Part shown: positions 24,730 to 34,744 of the stretch, piece after piece | Position numbering within the stretch: the first letter of the stretch is position 1 | How the letters are laid out: each line of letters starts with the position of its first letter | DNA from: Sphingopyxis bauzanensis | GTDB lineage: Bacteria; Pseudomonadota; Alphaproteobacteria; Sphingomonadales; Sphingomonadaceae | Length of the DNA: 64,000 nt | Reading direction: 5' to 3' | Assembly (NCBI RefSeq): GCF_002205675.1 | Contig: NZ_NISK01000001.1 | Span: 1,157,303-1,221,302, forward strand | Position numbers and translations under genes: made by a program | Notes under the pieces: generated by a model | The model's input: only the letters and a program-made list of their open reading frames with translations | Database searches by the model: none | Told to the model about the DNA's origin: nothing

Positions 24730-25455
24730 ATGACCGACACCGCCGCCGCCCCAGCCGCTACCACGATCGTTTTCCTGCTCATTCCGGGCATCACCCAACT
24801 CGATTTCACCGCGCCCGCGCAGGCGCTATGCCGAATGCCCGGTGCGCTTCTGGTCAGTGCTGCCGCCAGCCGCGACCCGATCGCCACCGACAGCGGTTTT
24901 TCGATCTTGCCGACCGACGATTTCGCTAGCTGTCCGCAGGCCGATATCCTTTGCGTCCCGGGCGGGCATGGCGTCGCCGAGGCGTTAGGCGATGCCGCAA
25001 CGATCGACTTCATCGCGCGACAGGCCGCGGGGGCAAAGTGGGTGACCAGCGTCTGCACCGGCGCCTTCCTGCTCGGCCGTGCCGGTCTATTGACGGGCAA
25101 GCGCGCGACGACGCATTGGGCCTATGCCCATCTGCTGCCGCTGGTCGGCGCCGAACCGGTGACGGCGCGAATCGTCGAGGATGGCAATCTGGTGACCAGC
25201 GGCGGGGTGACGTCGGGGCTCGATTTTGCGCTGACGCTGATCGGCCGATTGCACGGCGACGCGGTGGCGCAGGCGATCCAGCTCGCAATCGAATATGACC
25301 CCGCCCCGCCCTATATCGGCGGCCACCCCGACCGCACGCCGCCAGCGATCACCGCCGGGTTGAAAGCGCGCGTGTATGACGCCGCCGCAGAGCGGATGGA
25401 GCGGGCGCTTATAGGCCCGTTAGGATCCTCCCGGTCGCGTAGCGATGGGAGGTAG
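24730..25455 (+). CDS. DJ-1/PfpI family protein (isonitrile hydratase / GlxA-like)
   Basis: This 241-residue protein has a flavodoxin-like DJ-1 fold. The reactive cysteine is C109 in the nucleophile elbow WVTSVCTGAFLLGRAGLL, and LIPGITQLDFTAPAQAL is the N-terminal core strand region shared with isonitrile hydratase. It is probably a cytosolic hydratase or sensor; the substrate is not predictable. AAGGA at 24718 supports ATG 24730. The last residues (GSSRSRSDGR) and the stop codon are read from a family A repeat, so the original C-terminus may have been replaced. Confidence 0.85.
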   Translation: MTDTAAAPAATTIVFLLIPGITQLDFTAPAQALCRMPGALLVSAAASRDPIATDSGFSILPTDDFASCPQADILCVPGGHGVAEALGDAATIDFIARQAAGAKWVTSVCTGAFLLGRAGLLTGKRATTHWAYAHLLPLVGAEPVTARIVEDGNLVTSGGVTSGLDFALTLIGRLHGDAVAQAIQLAIEYDPAPPYIGGHPDRTPPAITAGLKARVYDAAAERMERALIGPLGSSRSRSDGR

Positions 25456-25555
25456 CAGCGCGAAGCGCTGATGGAGGGGCCATGACGCGCCGTTTCTGCC
25501 CCTCCACCATCCGCTTCGCGGACGGTCCCCCTCCCCATGCCCACGGCACAGGGCG
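25434..25555. repeat. Palindromic interspersed repeat, family A copy 2
   Basis: ATCCTCCCGGTCGCGTAGCG at the left, GATGGAGGGGCC in the core and TGCCCCTCCACCATCCGCTT on the right arm. It overlaps the end of the DJ-1 gene and reaches to just before the stop of the converging cyclotransferase gene. Confidence 0.82.
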
Positions 25556-25563
25556 GAATTGGG

Positions 25564-26310
25564 CTAACTACAGTCCGCGAGGGCGACTTCGTAAAGCTTC
25601 GGCCAGTATTTGCCGGTGACGAACAGGCGCTTGTTTTTCGCGTCCCATGCGATGCCGTTGAGGACGCTGTCTTGTCCCGTGGCGCCGGCCTGTTCCTTCA
25701 GTCCCGACAGGTCGACGTAGGATTTGATATTGCCATTCGCAGGGTCGATCCGCACGATCATGTCGGTCATCCACACATTGGCCCAGACCTCGCCGTCGAT
25801 CGTCTCCAATTCGTTCAGCATCGCCAGCGGACGGGTGCCAAAGCGCACCGTCACGCGCCGCTGCTCGGTCATCGTCGCGGGATCGAAAAAGCGCAGTTGT
25901 GAAGTGCCGTCACTAAGCACGAGGCTGTCGCCGACCAGCGTTACCCCCCAGCCCTCGCCCGAATATTTGAACGTGCCGACGGGTTTTAGATCCTTGATCC
26001 GCCAACGGTTGCCGACCCCGCCCTGCCAGGTGACGCCGATAATCTGGTCGCGCCAGCGGGTGATGCCTTCGCCGAACTGGTTTGACAGCAGTTTTGTCTG
26101 TGCGAGCGCCTTGCCGGTCTTGAGATCAAGCCGCGTGACGCGTGAGCGGCCGTAGTGGCCGGTGGCTTCGTAGAGATGGCCGTTGTCCCAGAACAGGCCC
26201 TGGGTGAAGCTGGTCGTATCGTGCGGATAGGTCTCGACAATACGATAGCCGCAGCGCTCTATCGGCTGGACCGGGTCGGCGATCATGGCGAGGGCTAAGA
26301 ACAAGCTCAT
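25564..26310 (-). CDS. Glutaminyl-peptide cyclotransferase (glutamine cyclotransferase family)
   Basis: This 248-residue protein has a five-bladed beta-propeller pattern: HDTTSFTQGLFWDNGHLYEA, GRSRVTRLDLKTGKAL, YSGEGWGVTLVGDSLVLSDG and VWANVWMTDMIVRIDPANG are the family's signatures. It cyclises N-terminal glutamine to pyroglutamate on exported peptides. The N-terminus (MSLFLALAMIADPVQPI) looks like a short, weak signal sequence, in line with a periplasmic location. It is a single gene between a repeat and the groEL terminator. Confidence 0.9.
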   Translation of the reverse strand: MSLFLALAMIADPVQPIERCGYRIVETYPHDTTSFTQGLFWDNGHLYEATGHYGRSRVTRLDLKTGKALAQTKLLSNQFGEGITRWRDQIIGVTWQGGVGNRWRIKDLKPVGTFKYSGEGWGVTLVGDSLVLSDGTSQLRFFDPATMTEQRRVTVRFGTRPLAMLNELETIDGEVWANVWMTDMIVRIDPANGNIKSYVDLSGLKEQAGATGQDSVLNGIAWDAKNKRLFVTGKYWPKLYEVALADCS

Positions 26311-26365
26311 GCAGCCTTGCTATGCGGGGCCGCGTGAACAGGCAATGACAGAACCGCCGCGCTCT

Positions 26366-26448
26366 GCGAAGGCAGGGGCCCATCCGACGATCTCGTCATT
26401 CTGCGCCCCTTGCTCTGAAATTCGACGCCGGATGATGGGCCCGGTCGC
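26366..26448. repeat. Inverted repeat sequence, family D-like
   Basis: GCGAAGGCAGGGGCCCATC at the left and GGATGATGGGCCCGGTCGC at the right are inverted relatives enclosing about 40 bp. This resembles the palindromic element at 31341. Confidence 0.45.
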
Positions 26449-26455
26449 AGCGACG

Positions 26456-26488
26456 AAAAAAGGGCCGGAGGATTGCTCCCCCGGCCCT
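26456..26488 (-). terminator. Terminator of groESL
   Basis: Read on the minus strand, AGGGCCGGGGGA-GCAA-TCCTCCGGCCCT forms a 12-bp stem (one G-U or mismatch) followed by a T-run. Confidence 0.88.
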
Positions 26489-26524
26489 TCTTGTCAGCTT
26501 GCGCCGAGCGGTAAGCGTTTGGAC

Positions 26525-28207
<1,683 letters not shown>

Positions 28208-28231
28208 TTACTCGAGATTCGATCAAATCGC

Positions 28232-28519
28232 TCAGGCGATGACGCCGAGGATGTCCGATTCCTTCATGATCAACAGCTCTTCGCCATCGACCTTGACTTC
28301 GGTGCCCGACCATTTGCCGAACAGGATGCGGTCGCCGGCCTTGACGTCGAGCGGGGTCACCTTGCCGTCATCGGCGCGGGCGCCCGAACCGACGGAGACG
28401 ACTTCGCCTTCCTGCGGCTTTTCCTTGGCGGTGTCGGGAATGATGATGCCGCCAGCCGTTTTTTCTTCGGCTTCGATACGGCGGACGAGCACTCGGTCGT
28501 GCAGCGGACGAAATTGCAT
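28232..28519 (-). CDS. groES: Co-chaperonin GroES
   Basis: This 95-residue protein begins [20 protein letters not shown] and has the mobile loop [18 protein letters not shown] and the [18 protein letters not shown] roof region. TTGGAGGGATAT before ATG 28519 fixes the start; upstream in-frame codons would extend into the CIRCE site. It caps GroEL. Confidence 0.98.
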   Translation of the reverse strand: MQFRPLHDRVLVRRIEAEEKTAGGIIIPDTAKEKPQEGEVVSVGSGARADDGKVTPLDVKAGDRILFGKWSGTEVKVDGEELLIMKESDILGVIA

Positions 28520-28551
28520 GGATATCCCTCCAATGATGCAATGGATGTGAT

Positions 28552-28578
28552 TTAGCACTCACAGGGTATGAGTGCTAA
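28552..28578. promoter_or_regulatory. CIRCE element (HrcA operator)
   Basis: TTAGCACTC-N9-GAGTGCTAA, perfect consensus arms, 33 bp upstream of groES. HrcA binding represses groESL until heat shock; hrcA itself is not in this window. Confidence 0.97.
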
Positions 28579-28586
28579 CAGACGGC

Positions 28587-28615
28587 CATATGGGTGGGTC
28601 ATGCGACAGCGTCAA
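28587..28615 (-). promoter_or_regulatory. Promoter of groESL
   Basis: TTGACG (28615-28610) and CATATG (28592-28587) with a 17-bp spacer, immediately upstream of CIRCE, so HrcA would sit on the early transcribed region. Confidence 0.6.
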
Positions 28616-28726
28616 GGCAAGCGGCGGAAAAATTTCCGCGTTCTGCCACTAACGGCAGCGCCCGTAAAACGGGATGTCGAGACGCGATGTGATAGCGTCG
28701 CCGGCCGCGGCCGTCCGCCCGTCAAT

Positions 28727-30130
28727 CTATGCCGCCGAGGGTAGCAACCCCAATCGTTCGCGCTGCATCCAGCGCGTAAGCATCAGCACCGCGACGATGC
28801 CCAGACCGATGGCGAGCCCGGTCCAGATGCCGACCCCACCCCACTCACGCTCGAAAGCCAGCCAGGCGCCGACACCGATGCCGATGAACCAATAACCCAG
28901 CAACGCGAACAGCATCGGCACAAAGGTGTCTTGTAAGCCGCGCAGCATGCCCTGCGCCACTACCTGCGCGCCGTCGGCGACCTGGAACAGCGCCGCAACG
29001 ATCAGGAAGCTGACCGCCAGTTCGGCGACCTCGGCATTTGCCGGATCGCTGCGATCGATGAACAGGCCGGCGAGATGGCCGGGGATCGTCAGCATGATCA
29101 GCGCCATCACCGCCATGAAACCGGTGCCCATGACAAAGCTGGTCCACCCGGCGCGGCGAATGTGTACGGCGTCGCCGCGACCATGGCCGATGCCGACGCG
29201 CACGGTCGCCGCCTGCGCCAGCCCCATCGGAACCATGAAGGTCAACGACGCTAGTTGCAGCGCCACGGCATGCGCAGCGACCGCGGCGGTCGAAATCCAG
29301 CCCATCAGCATGACAGCGGCGGTAAACACCCCCGCCTCGAACGCGTGACTGATGGCGATCGGCGTACCGATACGCGTCATTTCGGCAAAGCGCGGCCAGT
29401 CGCTGCGCCACCACCGCCCCAGCAGATGGTATCGGCGAAACTGGCGGTCGCGACACACCACCACGATCATCAGCGCGACCATCACTAGGTTGGTGAGCAC
29501 GCTGCCCACCCCGGCGCCGACGACGCCGAGCGCCGGCATCCCGAACTTGCCGAAGATCAGCGAGTAGTTGAACAAGATGTTGCCTAGCACCCCGACCACG
29601 CCGACAATCAGCGACCAGCGTGGACGTTCCAGCGCGGCGAGGAAGTTGCGGAACGCCAGCGTCGTCAAAAACAACGGGATCGACCACATATAGGCGCGGA
29701 TATAGTCCTGCGCGAGCGCCGAGAGCCGCGCGTCCTGACCGAGCAGCGTCAGAATCGCGCCGGTGTTCCACAAGATGATCAGCAACGGCACCGACAGCAT
29801 CGCGACGAGCCACAAGGTCTGCCGAAAGGTCCGGCGAATATCGCGAACCGAATGCCGGAAGCGCCCGATTTCGCTGGCCATCAGCGGCGACGCACCCGTG
29901 ACCAGACCCATGCCGAAAATGGCGAGCAGCATCGACAGGTTAAAGCCCAGCGACGAGGCCGCCAGCTCGGTCGGCCCCAGCCATCCGACCATCAACACGT
30001 CGGTCGCCCCGATCAGCGACATCGTCAGATTCGTCAGAATCAGCGGCCAGGCAAGCGCCAGCGTCGCGCGGAACTCCGCACGATATCCCTGCGGCTTTTC
30101 CGAGGTCAAAGGCATGGCCAGCTGCAACAT
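28727..30130 (-). CDS. MATE-family multidrug/cation antiporter (NorM-like)
   Basis: This 467-residue inner-membrane exporter has 12 helices in two related halves. ALAWPLILTNLTMSLIGATD and MVGWLGPTELAASSLGFNL in the first half are matched by PIAISHAFEAGVFTAAVMLM in the second. It expels drugs or metabolites in exchange for protons or sodium; the substrate is unknown. ATG 30130 or an ATG five codons later are both possible starts. It stands alone, with a family A repeat upstream. Confidence 0.93.
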   Translation of the reverse strand: MLQLAMPLTSEKPQGYRAEFRATLALAWPLILTNLTMSLIGATDVLMVGWLGPTELAASSLGFNLSMLLAIFGMGLVTGASPLMASEIGRFRHSVRDIRRTFRQTLWLVAMLSVPLLIILWNTGAILTLLGQDARLSALAQDYIRAYMWSIPLFLTTLAFRNFLAALERPRWSLIVGVVGVLGNILFNYSLIFGKFGMPALGVVGAGVGSVLTNLVMVALMIVVVCRDRQFRRYHLLGRWWRSDWPRFAEMTRIGTPIAISHAFEAGVFTAAVMLMGWISTAAVAAHAVALQLASLTFMVPMGLAQAATVRVGIGHGRGDAVHIRRAGWTSFVMGTGFMAVMALIMLTIPGHLAGLFIDRSDPANAEVAELAVSFLIVAALFQVADGAQVVAQGMLRGLQDTFVPMLFALLGYWFIGIGVGAWLAFEREWGGVGIWTGLAIGLGIVAVLMLTRWMQRERLGLLPSAA

Positions 30131-30236
30131 AGCCGGCCCGGATAGGCGAGGCGGTGCGGCGGTTCAATCGCGGGCGGTGATTGGCGAGATTTTGGAGGAC
30201 GGGGGTGGCAAAAAGGCAACAGCGGCAGGCGTGATA

Positions 30237-30350
30237 ATCCTCCCTGTCGCGAAGCGCTGACGGAGGGGCCATGGCGCAACGTCGTCGCCCCTCCACCACT
30301 CGCCTGCGGCGAGCGGTCCCCCCTCCCCATGGCTTCGCGACAGGGAGGAT
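30237..30350. repeat. Palindromic interspersed repeat, family A copy 3
   Basis: ATCCTCCCTGTCGCGAAGCG at the left and GGCTTCGCGACAGGGAGGAT at the right are nearly perfect inverted copies; the core reads CGGAGGGGCC ... CGCCCCTCCACC. It is the most symmetrical member of the family. Confidence 0.85.
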
Positions 30351-30359
30351 CGCTTTATC

Positions 30360-30932
30360 TCACCCCCGCCACATCTCGACCATCTCGAACGCAAACGCCC
30401 CAAAGGTCAGCGTCAGCCCGACGACGAACAACCGGTACGCATAGGCCAGATAGCGATATTTGCGCCGCGCGAGAACGATGCCGTTTTGATAGGTGTCGCG
30501 CAGCATCGTTTCGTACAGATCTTCCTCGGTGCGCAGCCGCGCCTTGACCGCGTCAATGAACTCATCCTCCTCCATCTGCGAAAAGCGGCCGAAGAACAGG
30601 ATGTTGCTGTGGTCCTTGCCGTCCTTGTACACGATCGGCGGCGCCTTGCCGACGCGCGGCAGCACCGCGGATACGGCGAGTAGCGCCGACAGGAAGGAAA
30701 AGGTCGCGAGGATCGTCAGCGGCATCGCCAGCGCCCCCGCCCCGGCACGCGCCTGCCCGACCGCGAGGGTGAACACGACGAACGTCGCACCCATCAGGAT
30801 TGATGCCTTTTGATCGGCCATTTGCGACAGCTGCATCGTCAGTTGCTGGTTGGTGCGCACCAGATGCACCGCGTTTGGCGGAAACGAAACCGCGGGCGGC
30901 GTCGGTGGTGTCGATGCGTTTTCGCTGTCCAT
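30360..30932 (-). CDS. PycTM-like membrane protein (Pycsar effector / DUF5706 family)
   Basis: This 190-residue protein matches the layout of Pycsar system membrane effectors. There is a short soluble N-terminus, the motif LVRTNQQLTMQLSQMADQKA, and two helices (SILMGATFVVFTLAVGQA; LAMPLTILATFSFLSALLAV). A cytosolic segment contains NILFFGRFSQMEEDEFIDAV and MLRDTYQNGIVLARRKYRYL. A last helix spans about 167-187. In Pycsar defence such proteins disrupt the membrane after binding cCMP or cUMP. No pyrimidine cyclase is adjacent, so defence is uncertain and a housekeeping relative is possible. GGGGG precedes ATG 30932. Confidence 0.72.
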   Translation of the reverse strand: MDSENASTPPTPPAVSFPPNAVHLVRTNQQLTMQLSQMADQKASILMGATFVVFTLAVGQARAGAGALAMPLTILATFSFLSALLAVSAVLPRVGKAPPIVYKDGKDHSNILFFGRFSQMEEDEFIDAVKARLRTEEDLYETMLRDTYQNGIVLARRKYRYLAYAYRLFVVGLTLTFGAFAFEMVEMWRG

Positions 30933-31096
30933 GGCTTATCCCCCTGCCTTAGCAATGCGCCAGCGACCCGTCACAGCGATGCCATGAAGTGCCGCCAGCG
31001 GCAAGATGCTGCCCTGTTCCCGCCGCATTCGCTTGCCAATCGGACCATGGCGCGGCATGCCCGCGCGCAACATTATATCTTTACGGGACGCACCAC

Positions 31097-31333
31097 ATGA
31101 GCACCGCCCTGCGCGACCAGATTTTCGGCCTGATCAGTCCCTTCAACAAAAAGGGCGTCGAGCTGACCGACGCGACGACCTTTGCCGGCGACCTTGAATG
31201 GGACAGCCTGACGGTGATGGATTTTGTCGCCGAGGTCGAAGACACGTTCGACATCATCATCAGCATGAACATGCAGGCCGAGATCGAGACCGTGGGCCAG
31301 CTGGTCGCGGCGGTCAAGAAATTGCAAGGCTGA
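31097..31333 (+). CDS. Acyl carrier protein for sphingolipid synthesis (AcpR-like)
   Basis: This 78-residue protein carries the phosphopantetheine serine S37 in LEWDSLTVMDFVAEVEDTFD. It differs from housekeeping AcpP (WDSL rather than GADSLD) and lies directly before a serine palmitoyltransferase gene, as in sphingolipid-making bacteria where a dedicated ACP feeds acyl-thioester to SPT. The link is strong by context. The 95-bp gap to spt holds a palindromic repeat. Confidence 0.88.
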   Translation: MSTALRDQIFGLISPFNKKGVELTDATTFAGDLEWDSLTVMDFVAEVEDTFDIIISMNMQAEIETVGQLVAAVKKLQG

Positions 31334-31340
31334 ACCCCCG

Positions 31341-31413
31341 GGGTTCCCCGGCGAGGGCCGGGGTCCACATGGCCCCGCGCGACACCTCTGGACCCCGGCT
31401 TTCGCCGGGGAAC
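31341..31413. repeat. Palindromic interspersed repeat, family D copy
   Basis: GGGTTCCCCGGCGAGGGCCG and GGGTCC at the left are answered by GGACCCCGGCTTTCGCCGGG and GAAC at the right, giving a stem of over 20 bp. It lies in the acp-spt spacer and would form a hairpin in their shared message, ending ~15 nt before the spt start. Confidence 0.8.
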
Positions 31414-31427
31414 ATGAAAGAAATACG

Positions 31428-32630
31428 ATGACCGACCTCTTCTCGAAATTCGATCCGCTGATCCAGCAGCGCGAAACCCTGCTCGCGACCGGGGTCACCG
31501 ATCCCTACAATCTGGTGATGGAAAAGGTGATCTCGCCGACCGTCGCGATCTGCAACGGGCGCGAGACGATCCTGCTCGGCACCTATAATTATATGGGAAT
31601 GACGTTCGACGAGGATGTCATTGCCGCAGGCAAGGACGCGCTCGACAAATTCGGCAGCGGCACCACCGGTAGCCGCGTCCTCAACGGCACCTATCAGGGT
31701 CACAAGGAGTGCGAAGAAGCGCTCAAGGAATTCTACGCCATGGATCATGCCATGGTGTTTTCAACGGGCTATCAGGCGAACCTTGGCATCATCAGTACGA
31801 TCGCGGGCAAAGGCGACTATGTCATCCTCGACATCGACAGCCATGCGTCGATCTATGACGGCTGCGCGATGGGCAATGCCGAAATCGTCGCCTTCCGCCA
31901 CAATGATGTCGAAGCGCTCGAAAAACGGCTGAAGCGCCTGCCGCCGGAAGCGGGCAAGCTGGTCGTACTCGAGGGCGTCTATTCGATGCTCGGCGACGTC
32001 GCACCACTCAAGGAGATGATCCGCGTTTCCAAGGAAAATGGTGCGATGGTGCTGGTCGATGAAGCGCATTCGATGGGCTTTATCGGCGAGAATGGCCGCG
32101 GCGTCGCCGAAGCGCAGGGGGTGATCGACGATGTCGATTTCATCATCGGCACCTTCAGCAAGAGTGTCGGCACCGTCGGCGGTTTCTGCGTGTCGAACCA
32201 TCCGAAGTTCGAGATATTGCGGCTGGTGTGCCGCCCCTATGTCTTCACCGCCTCGCTTCCGCCGAGTGTCGTCGCGACCGCCGCGACGAGCATCCGCAAG
32301 CTGATGCAAGGGTCGAACAAGCGCGCGCATCTGTGGGAAAATTCCAAGGTGCTGCACAAGGGGCTGCGCGATCTGGGCTTCACGCTCGGCACAGACGAGC
32401 CGCAATCGGCGATCATCGCGGTGATCATGCCCGACCTCGAACAGGGCGCGATGATGTGGGAGGCGCTGCTAGAGGAAGGGTTGTACGTCAACCTCGCTCG
32501 CCCGCCTGCGACCCCTGCGAATATGACGCTCTTGCGCTGCTCGCTGTGCGCCGAGCATACGATCGAGCAGGTCAGCGAAATCCTTGGCCGCTTCGAACGC
32601 GCGGGCAAGCGCATCGGGATTATCGGCTGA
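31428..32630 (+). CDS. spt: Serine palmitoyltransferase
   Basis: This 400-residue PLP enzyme of the alpha-oxoamine synthase family condenses L-serine with an acyl thioester to 3-ketosphinganine, the first step of sphingolipid synthesis. The PLP lysine is K245 in IGTFSKSVGTVGGFC; LGTYNYMGMTFDEDV and GTTGSRVLNGTYQGHKE are signatures of the soluble bacterial SPT. VDEAHSMGFIGENGRG holds the PLP-contacting Asp and His. It is paired with the upstream ACP. A short-chain 3-keto reductase is not in the window. Confidence 0.95.
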   Translation: MTDLFSKFDPLIQQRETLLATGVTDPYNLVMEKVISPTVAICNGRETILLGTYNYMGMTFDEDVIAAGKDALDKFGSGTTGSRVLNGTYQGHKECEEALKEFYAMDHAMVFSTGYQANLGIISTIAGKGDYVILDIDSHASIYDGCAMGNAEIVAFRHNDVEALEKRLKRLPPEAGKLVVLEGVYSMLGDVAPLKEMIRVSKENGAMVLVDEAHSMGFIGENGRGVAEAQGVIDDVDFIIGTFSKSVGTVGGFCVSNHPKFEILRLVCRPYVFTASLPPSVVATAATSIRKLMQGSNKRAHLWENSKVLHKGLRDLGFTLGTDEPQSAIIAVIMPDLEQGAMMWEALLEEGLYVNLARPPATPANMTLLRCSLCAEHTIEQVSEILGRFERAGKRIGIIG

Positions 32631-32743
32631 GCCGAGCCGCTCCGCCGACCAGCGGATTCCTTTTTGCGCCGAACCGAAGCACCGAATGATCGGCGGGGAT
32701 TTCGGTGCTTTGCGGCGCGGCGCATGTCCGGTAAGACAAGCGC

Positions 32744-34717
32744 GTGTTCGAGCGGGATGGCGATACCGAAACCGAGACGCGGCGAGAGCGGTTACGCTTC
32801 TGGCTGACGATCGGCATGGCGACGATGTTGACCGGCATCGTCGGGGCGCTCGTCCTGCTCCTCGCGCGCGCCAGCGACAATTACGACCAGTCTCTCGGCT
32901 GGCAGACGCAGAGCCTGGAAGTCATCTCGCAGACCCGCTCGCTCGACGCTTCGATCGCGCGCGCCGAGGCGGCGCTTGGCCGATTTGCCGTTGGACTGCA
33001 GAAGGAAGACGGCCGCGTCTATGAACAGCAATGGGGGCTGGCGCGGCAATATCTGACGCGCCTCGATCGAAGCGTGCGGGACAACACCGCCCAATCGAAG
33101 CTGGTCGATCAACTGACGACCGAAATGGACAGTCGCGGTCGCCAGCTCGGTGACGCCGCACTCAGCGCTAACTATAACCAGACCGTCGCAGCCATATCCA
33201 AATATCACGCGGCGGGACACGATGCCGTGCTCAGTCGCATCGATAATTTGCTGACCCAGATAATCGCCAATGAACGCGCGCTGCTGCGCGAACGCAACCG
33301 GGTCGCCGCCGACGATCGCGCCAGCCTGAACCAAGCGATATTGCTGTTCACCTTGCTCGGGGCTGCGATCGCCGCAGTGGCAATCGGCACGACCTTCTCG
33401 TTCGTCCGCGCCGAAGCCGAACGCCGGGTTGCGCGGCGCGAGCAGGTCGCCGAAAGCGACCGCGCGATGCAGCTGGAGGAAGCGGTCGAGGCGCGCACCG
33501 CCGAGCTGGAACAAGCCAATATCGCGCTGCGCAGCGAGATGACCGAACGCGCGGCGGCCGAGGCGCAGCTGCGACAGGCGCAGAAGATGGAAGCCGTCGG
33601 CCAGCTGACCGGCGGCATCGCGCATGATTTCAACAATATGCTGGCGGTCATTGTCGGCGGACTCGAACTTGCGCAGCGCTGGCTGCCCGACACCCCCGAA
33701 AAGGCCGAGCGTCACCTGTCCAACGCGCTCGACGGCGCCAATCGCGCCGCCGACCTGACGCGGCGATTGCTGACCTTTGCCCGGTCCGAGCCCGCGCGCC
33801 CCGAAATGACGGATATCGACGCCTGCATTGCGGGGTTCGCCGAGCTGATTGCGCGGACGATTGGCGACCGCATTGCGCTGACACTCGATTTGCAGGCAGG
33901 CGACCTCGCCTGCTGGCTCGACCGGCAGCAGTTCGAAAATGCGCTGCTCAACCTCGCCGTCAATGCGCGCGACGCGATGGAAGGACATGGCGCGCTGACG
34001 ATCCGCACGCTGGACGATGATGACGGCAAGGCGCTAGCGGTGCAGGTGATCGACACCGGTTGCGGCATGGCGCCCGAGGTTCTCGAGCGCGTGTTCGATC
34101 CCTTTTACACCACCAAGCCCGCGGGTCAGGGGACGGGGCTGGGCATGAGCCAGGTCTTTGCCTTTTGCCGCCAGTCGGGCGGCGAGGTGCAGATTTCGTC
34201 GACCGAAGGCGAAGGCACCAGCGTCGCTATGCTGTTGCCGGTGGCAGCCCCCCAAACCGACCGCGTGGCAGAGCCGGTTTCCGGTCAGACCGAGCGAGCG
34301 ACCACTCCGGCCGAAGCGCTGAGGATTTTGGTGGTCGAGGACGACGAACGCGTGCTCACCGCGACGGTCGATGCGGTCAGCGAACTCGGTCACACTGTTG
34401 TCGCCTGCGGCAATCCGCTGGAGGCCGAGGCGTTGGTCGAGGGACGACTTGCCGATGGCCAGGGCGGCTTCGACCTGATCCTGTCCGACGTGTTGATGCC
34501 CGAACTGACCGGCCCCGAGATGGTCGCGCAGCTCAAACAGCGCTGGCCCGACCTTTCGATTTTGTTCGTCACCGGCTATGCGGGCGATGCGGGCGAGGTC
34601 GCCAGTTTCGGCGACCATGACGTGCTGCGCAAACCCTTCACCCTCAACGCGCTGGACTTGGCGATCCGGCGGTGCGGCGATGCGCGAGCGATCGAGGGGC
34701 AGCGACTGGCCGTCTAA
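32744..34717 (+). CDS. Hybrid sensor histidine kinase with CHASE3-like sensor and C-terminal receiver
   Basis: The protein has 657 residues. Helix 1 (FWLTIGMATMLTGIVGALVL), a periplasmic ~150-residue CHASE3-like helical domain, helix 2 (ILLFTLLGAAIAAVAIGTTF), a coiled coil, a HisKA domain with H294 in GGIAHDFNNMLAVIVGG, an ATPase domain (NLAVNARDAM; DTGCGMAPEVLERVFDPFYT; GQGTGLGMSQVFAF) and a receiver with D582 in LILSDVLMPELTG. It autophosphorylates and passes phosphate to its own receiver; no DNA-binding partner is adjacent. The GTG start 32744 is tentative because no strong ribosome-binding site is seen. The signal is unknown. Confidence 0.9.
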   Translation: MFERDGDTETETRRERLRFWLTIGMATMLTGIVGALVLLLARASDNYDQSLGWQTQSLEVISQTRSLDASIARAEAALGRFAVGLQKEDGRVYEQQWGLARQYLTRLDRSVRDNTAQSKLVDQLTTEMDSRGRQLGDAALSANYNQTVAAISKYHAAGHDAVLSRIDNLLTQIIANERALLRERNRVAADDRASLNQAILLFTLLGAAIAAVAIGTTFSFVRAEAERRVARREQVAESDRAMQLEEAVEARTAELEQANIALRSEMTERAAAEAQLRQAQKMEAVGQLTGGIAHDFNNMLAVIVGGLELAQRWLPDTPEKAERHLSNALDGANRAADLTRRLLTFARSEPARPEMTDIDACIAGFAELIARTIGDRIALTLDLQAGDLACWLDRQQFENALLNLAVNARDAMEGHGALTIRTLDDDDGKALAVQVIDTGCGMAPEVLERVFDPFYTTKPAGQGTGLGMSQVFAFCRQSGGEVQISSTEGEGTSVAMLLPVAAPQTDRVAEPVSGQTERATTPAEALRILVVEDDERVLTATVDAVSELGHTVVACGNPLEAEALVEGRLADGQGGFDLILSDVLMPELTGPEMVAQLKQRWPDLSILFVTGYAGDAGEVASFGDHDVLRKPFTLNALDLAIRRCGDARAIEGQRLAV

Positions 34718-34744
34718 ATCATCGGTCGTCCCGGCAACGAGCCG

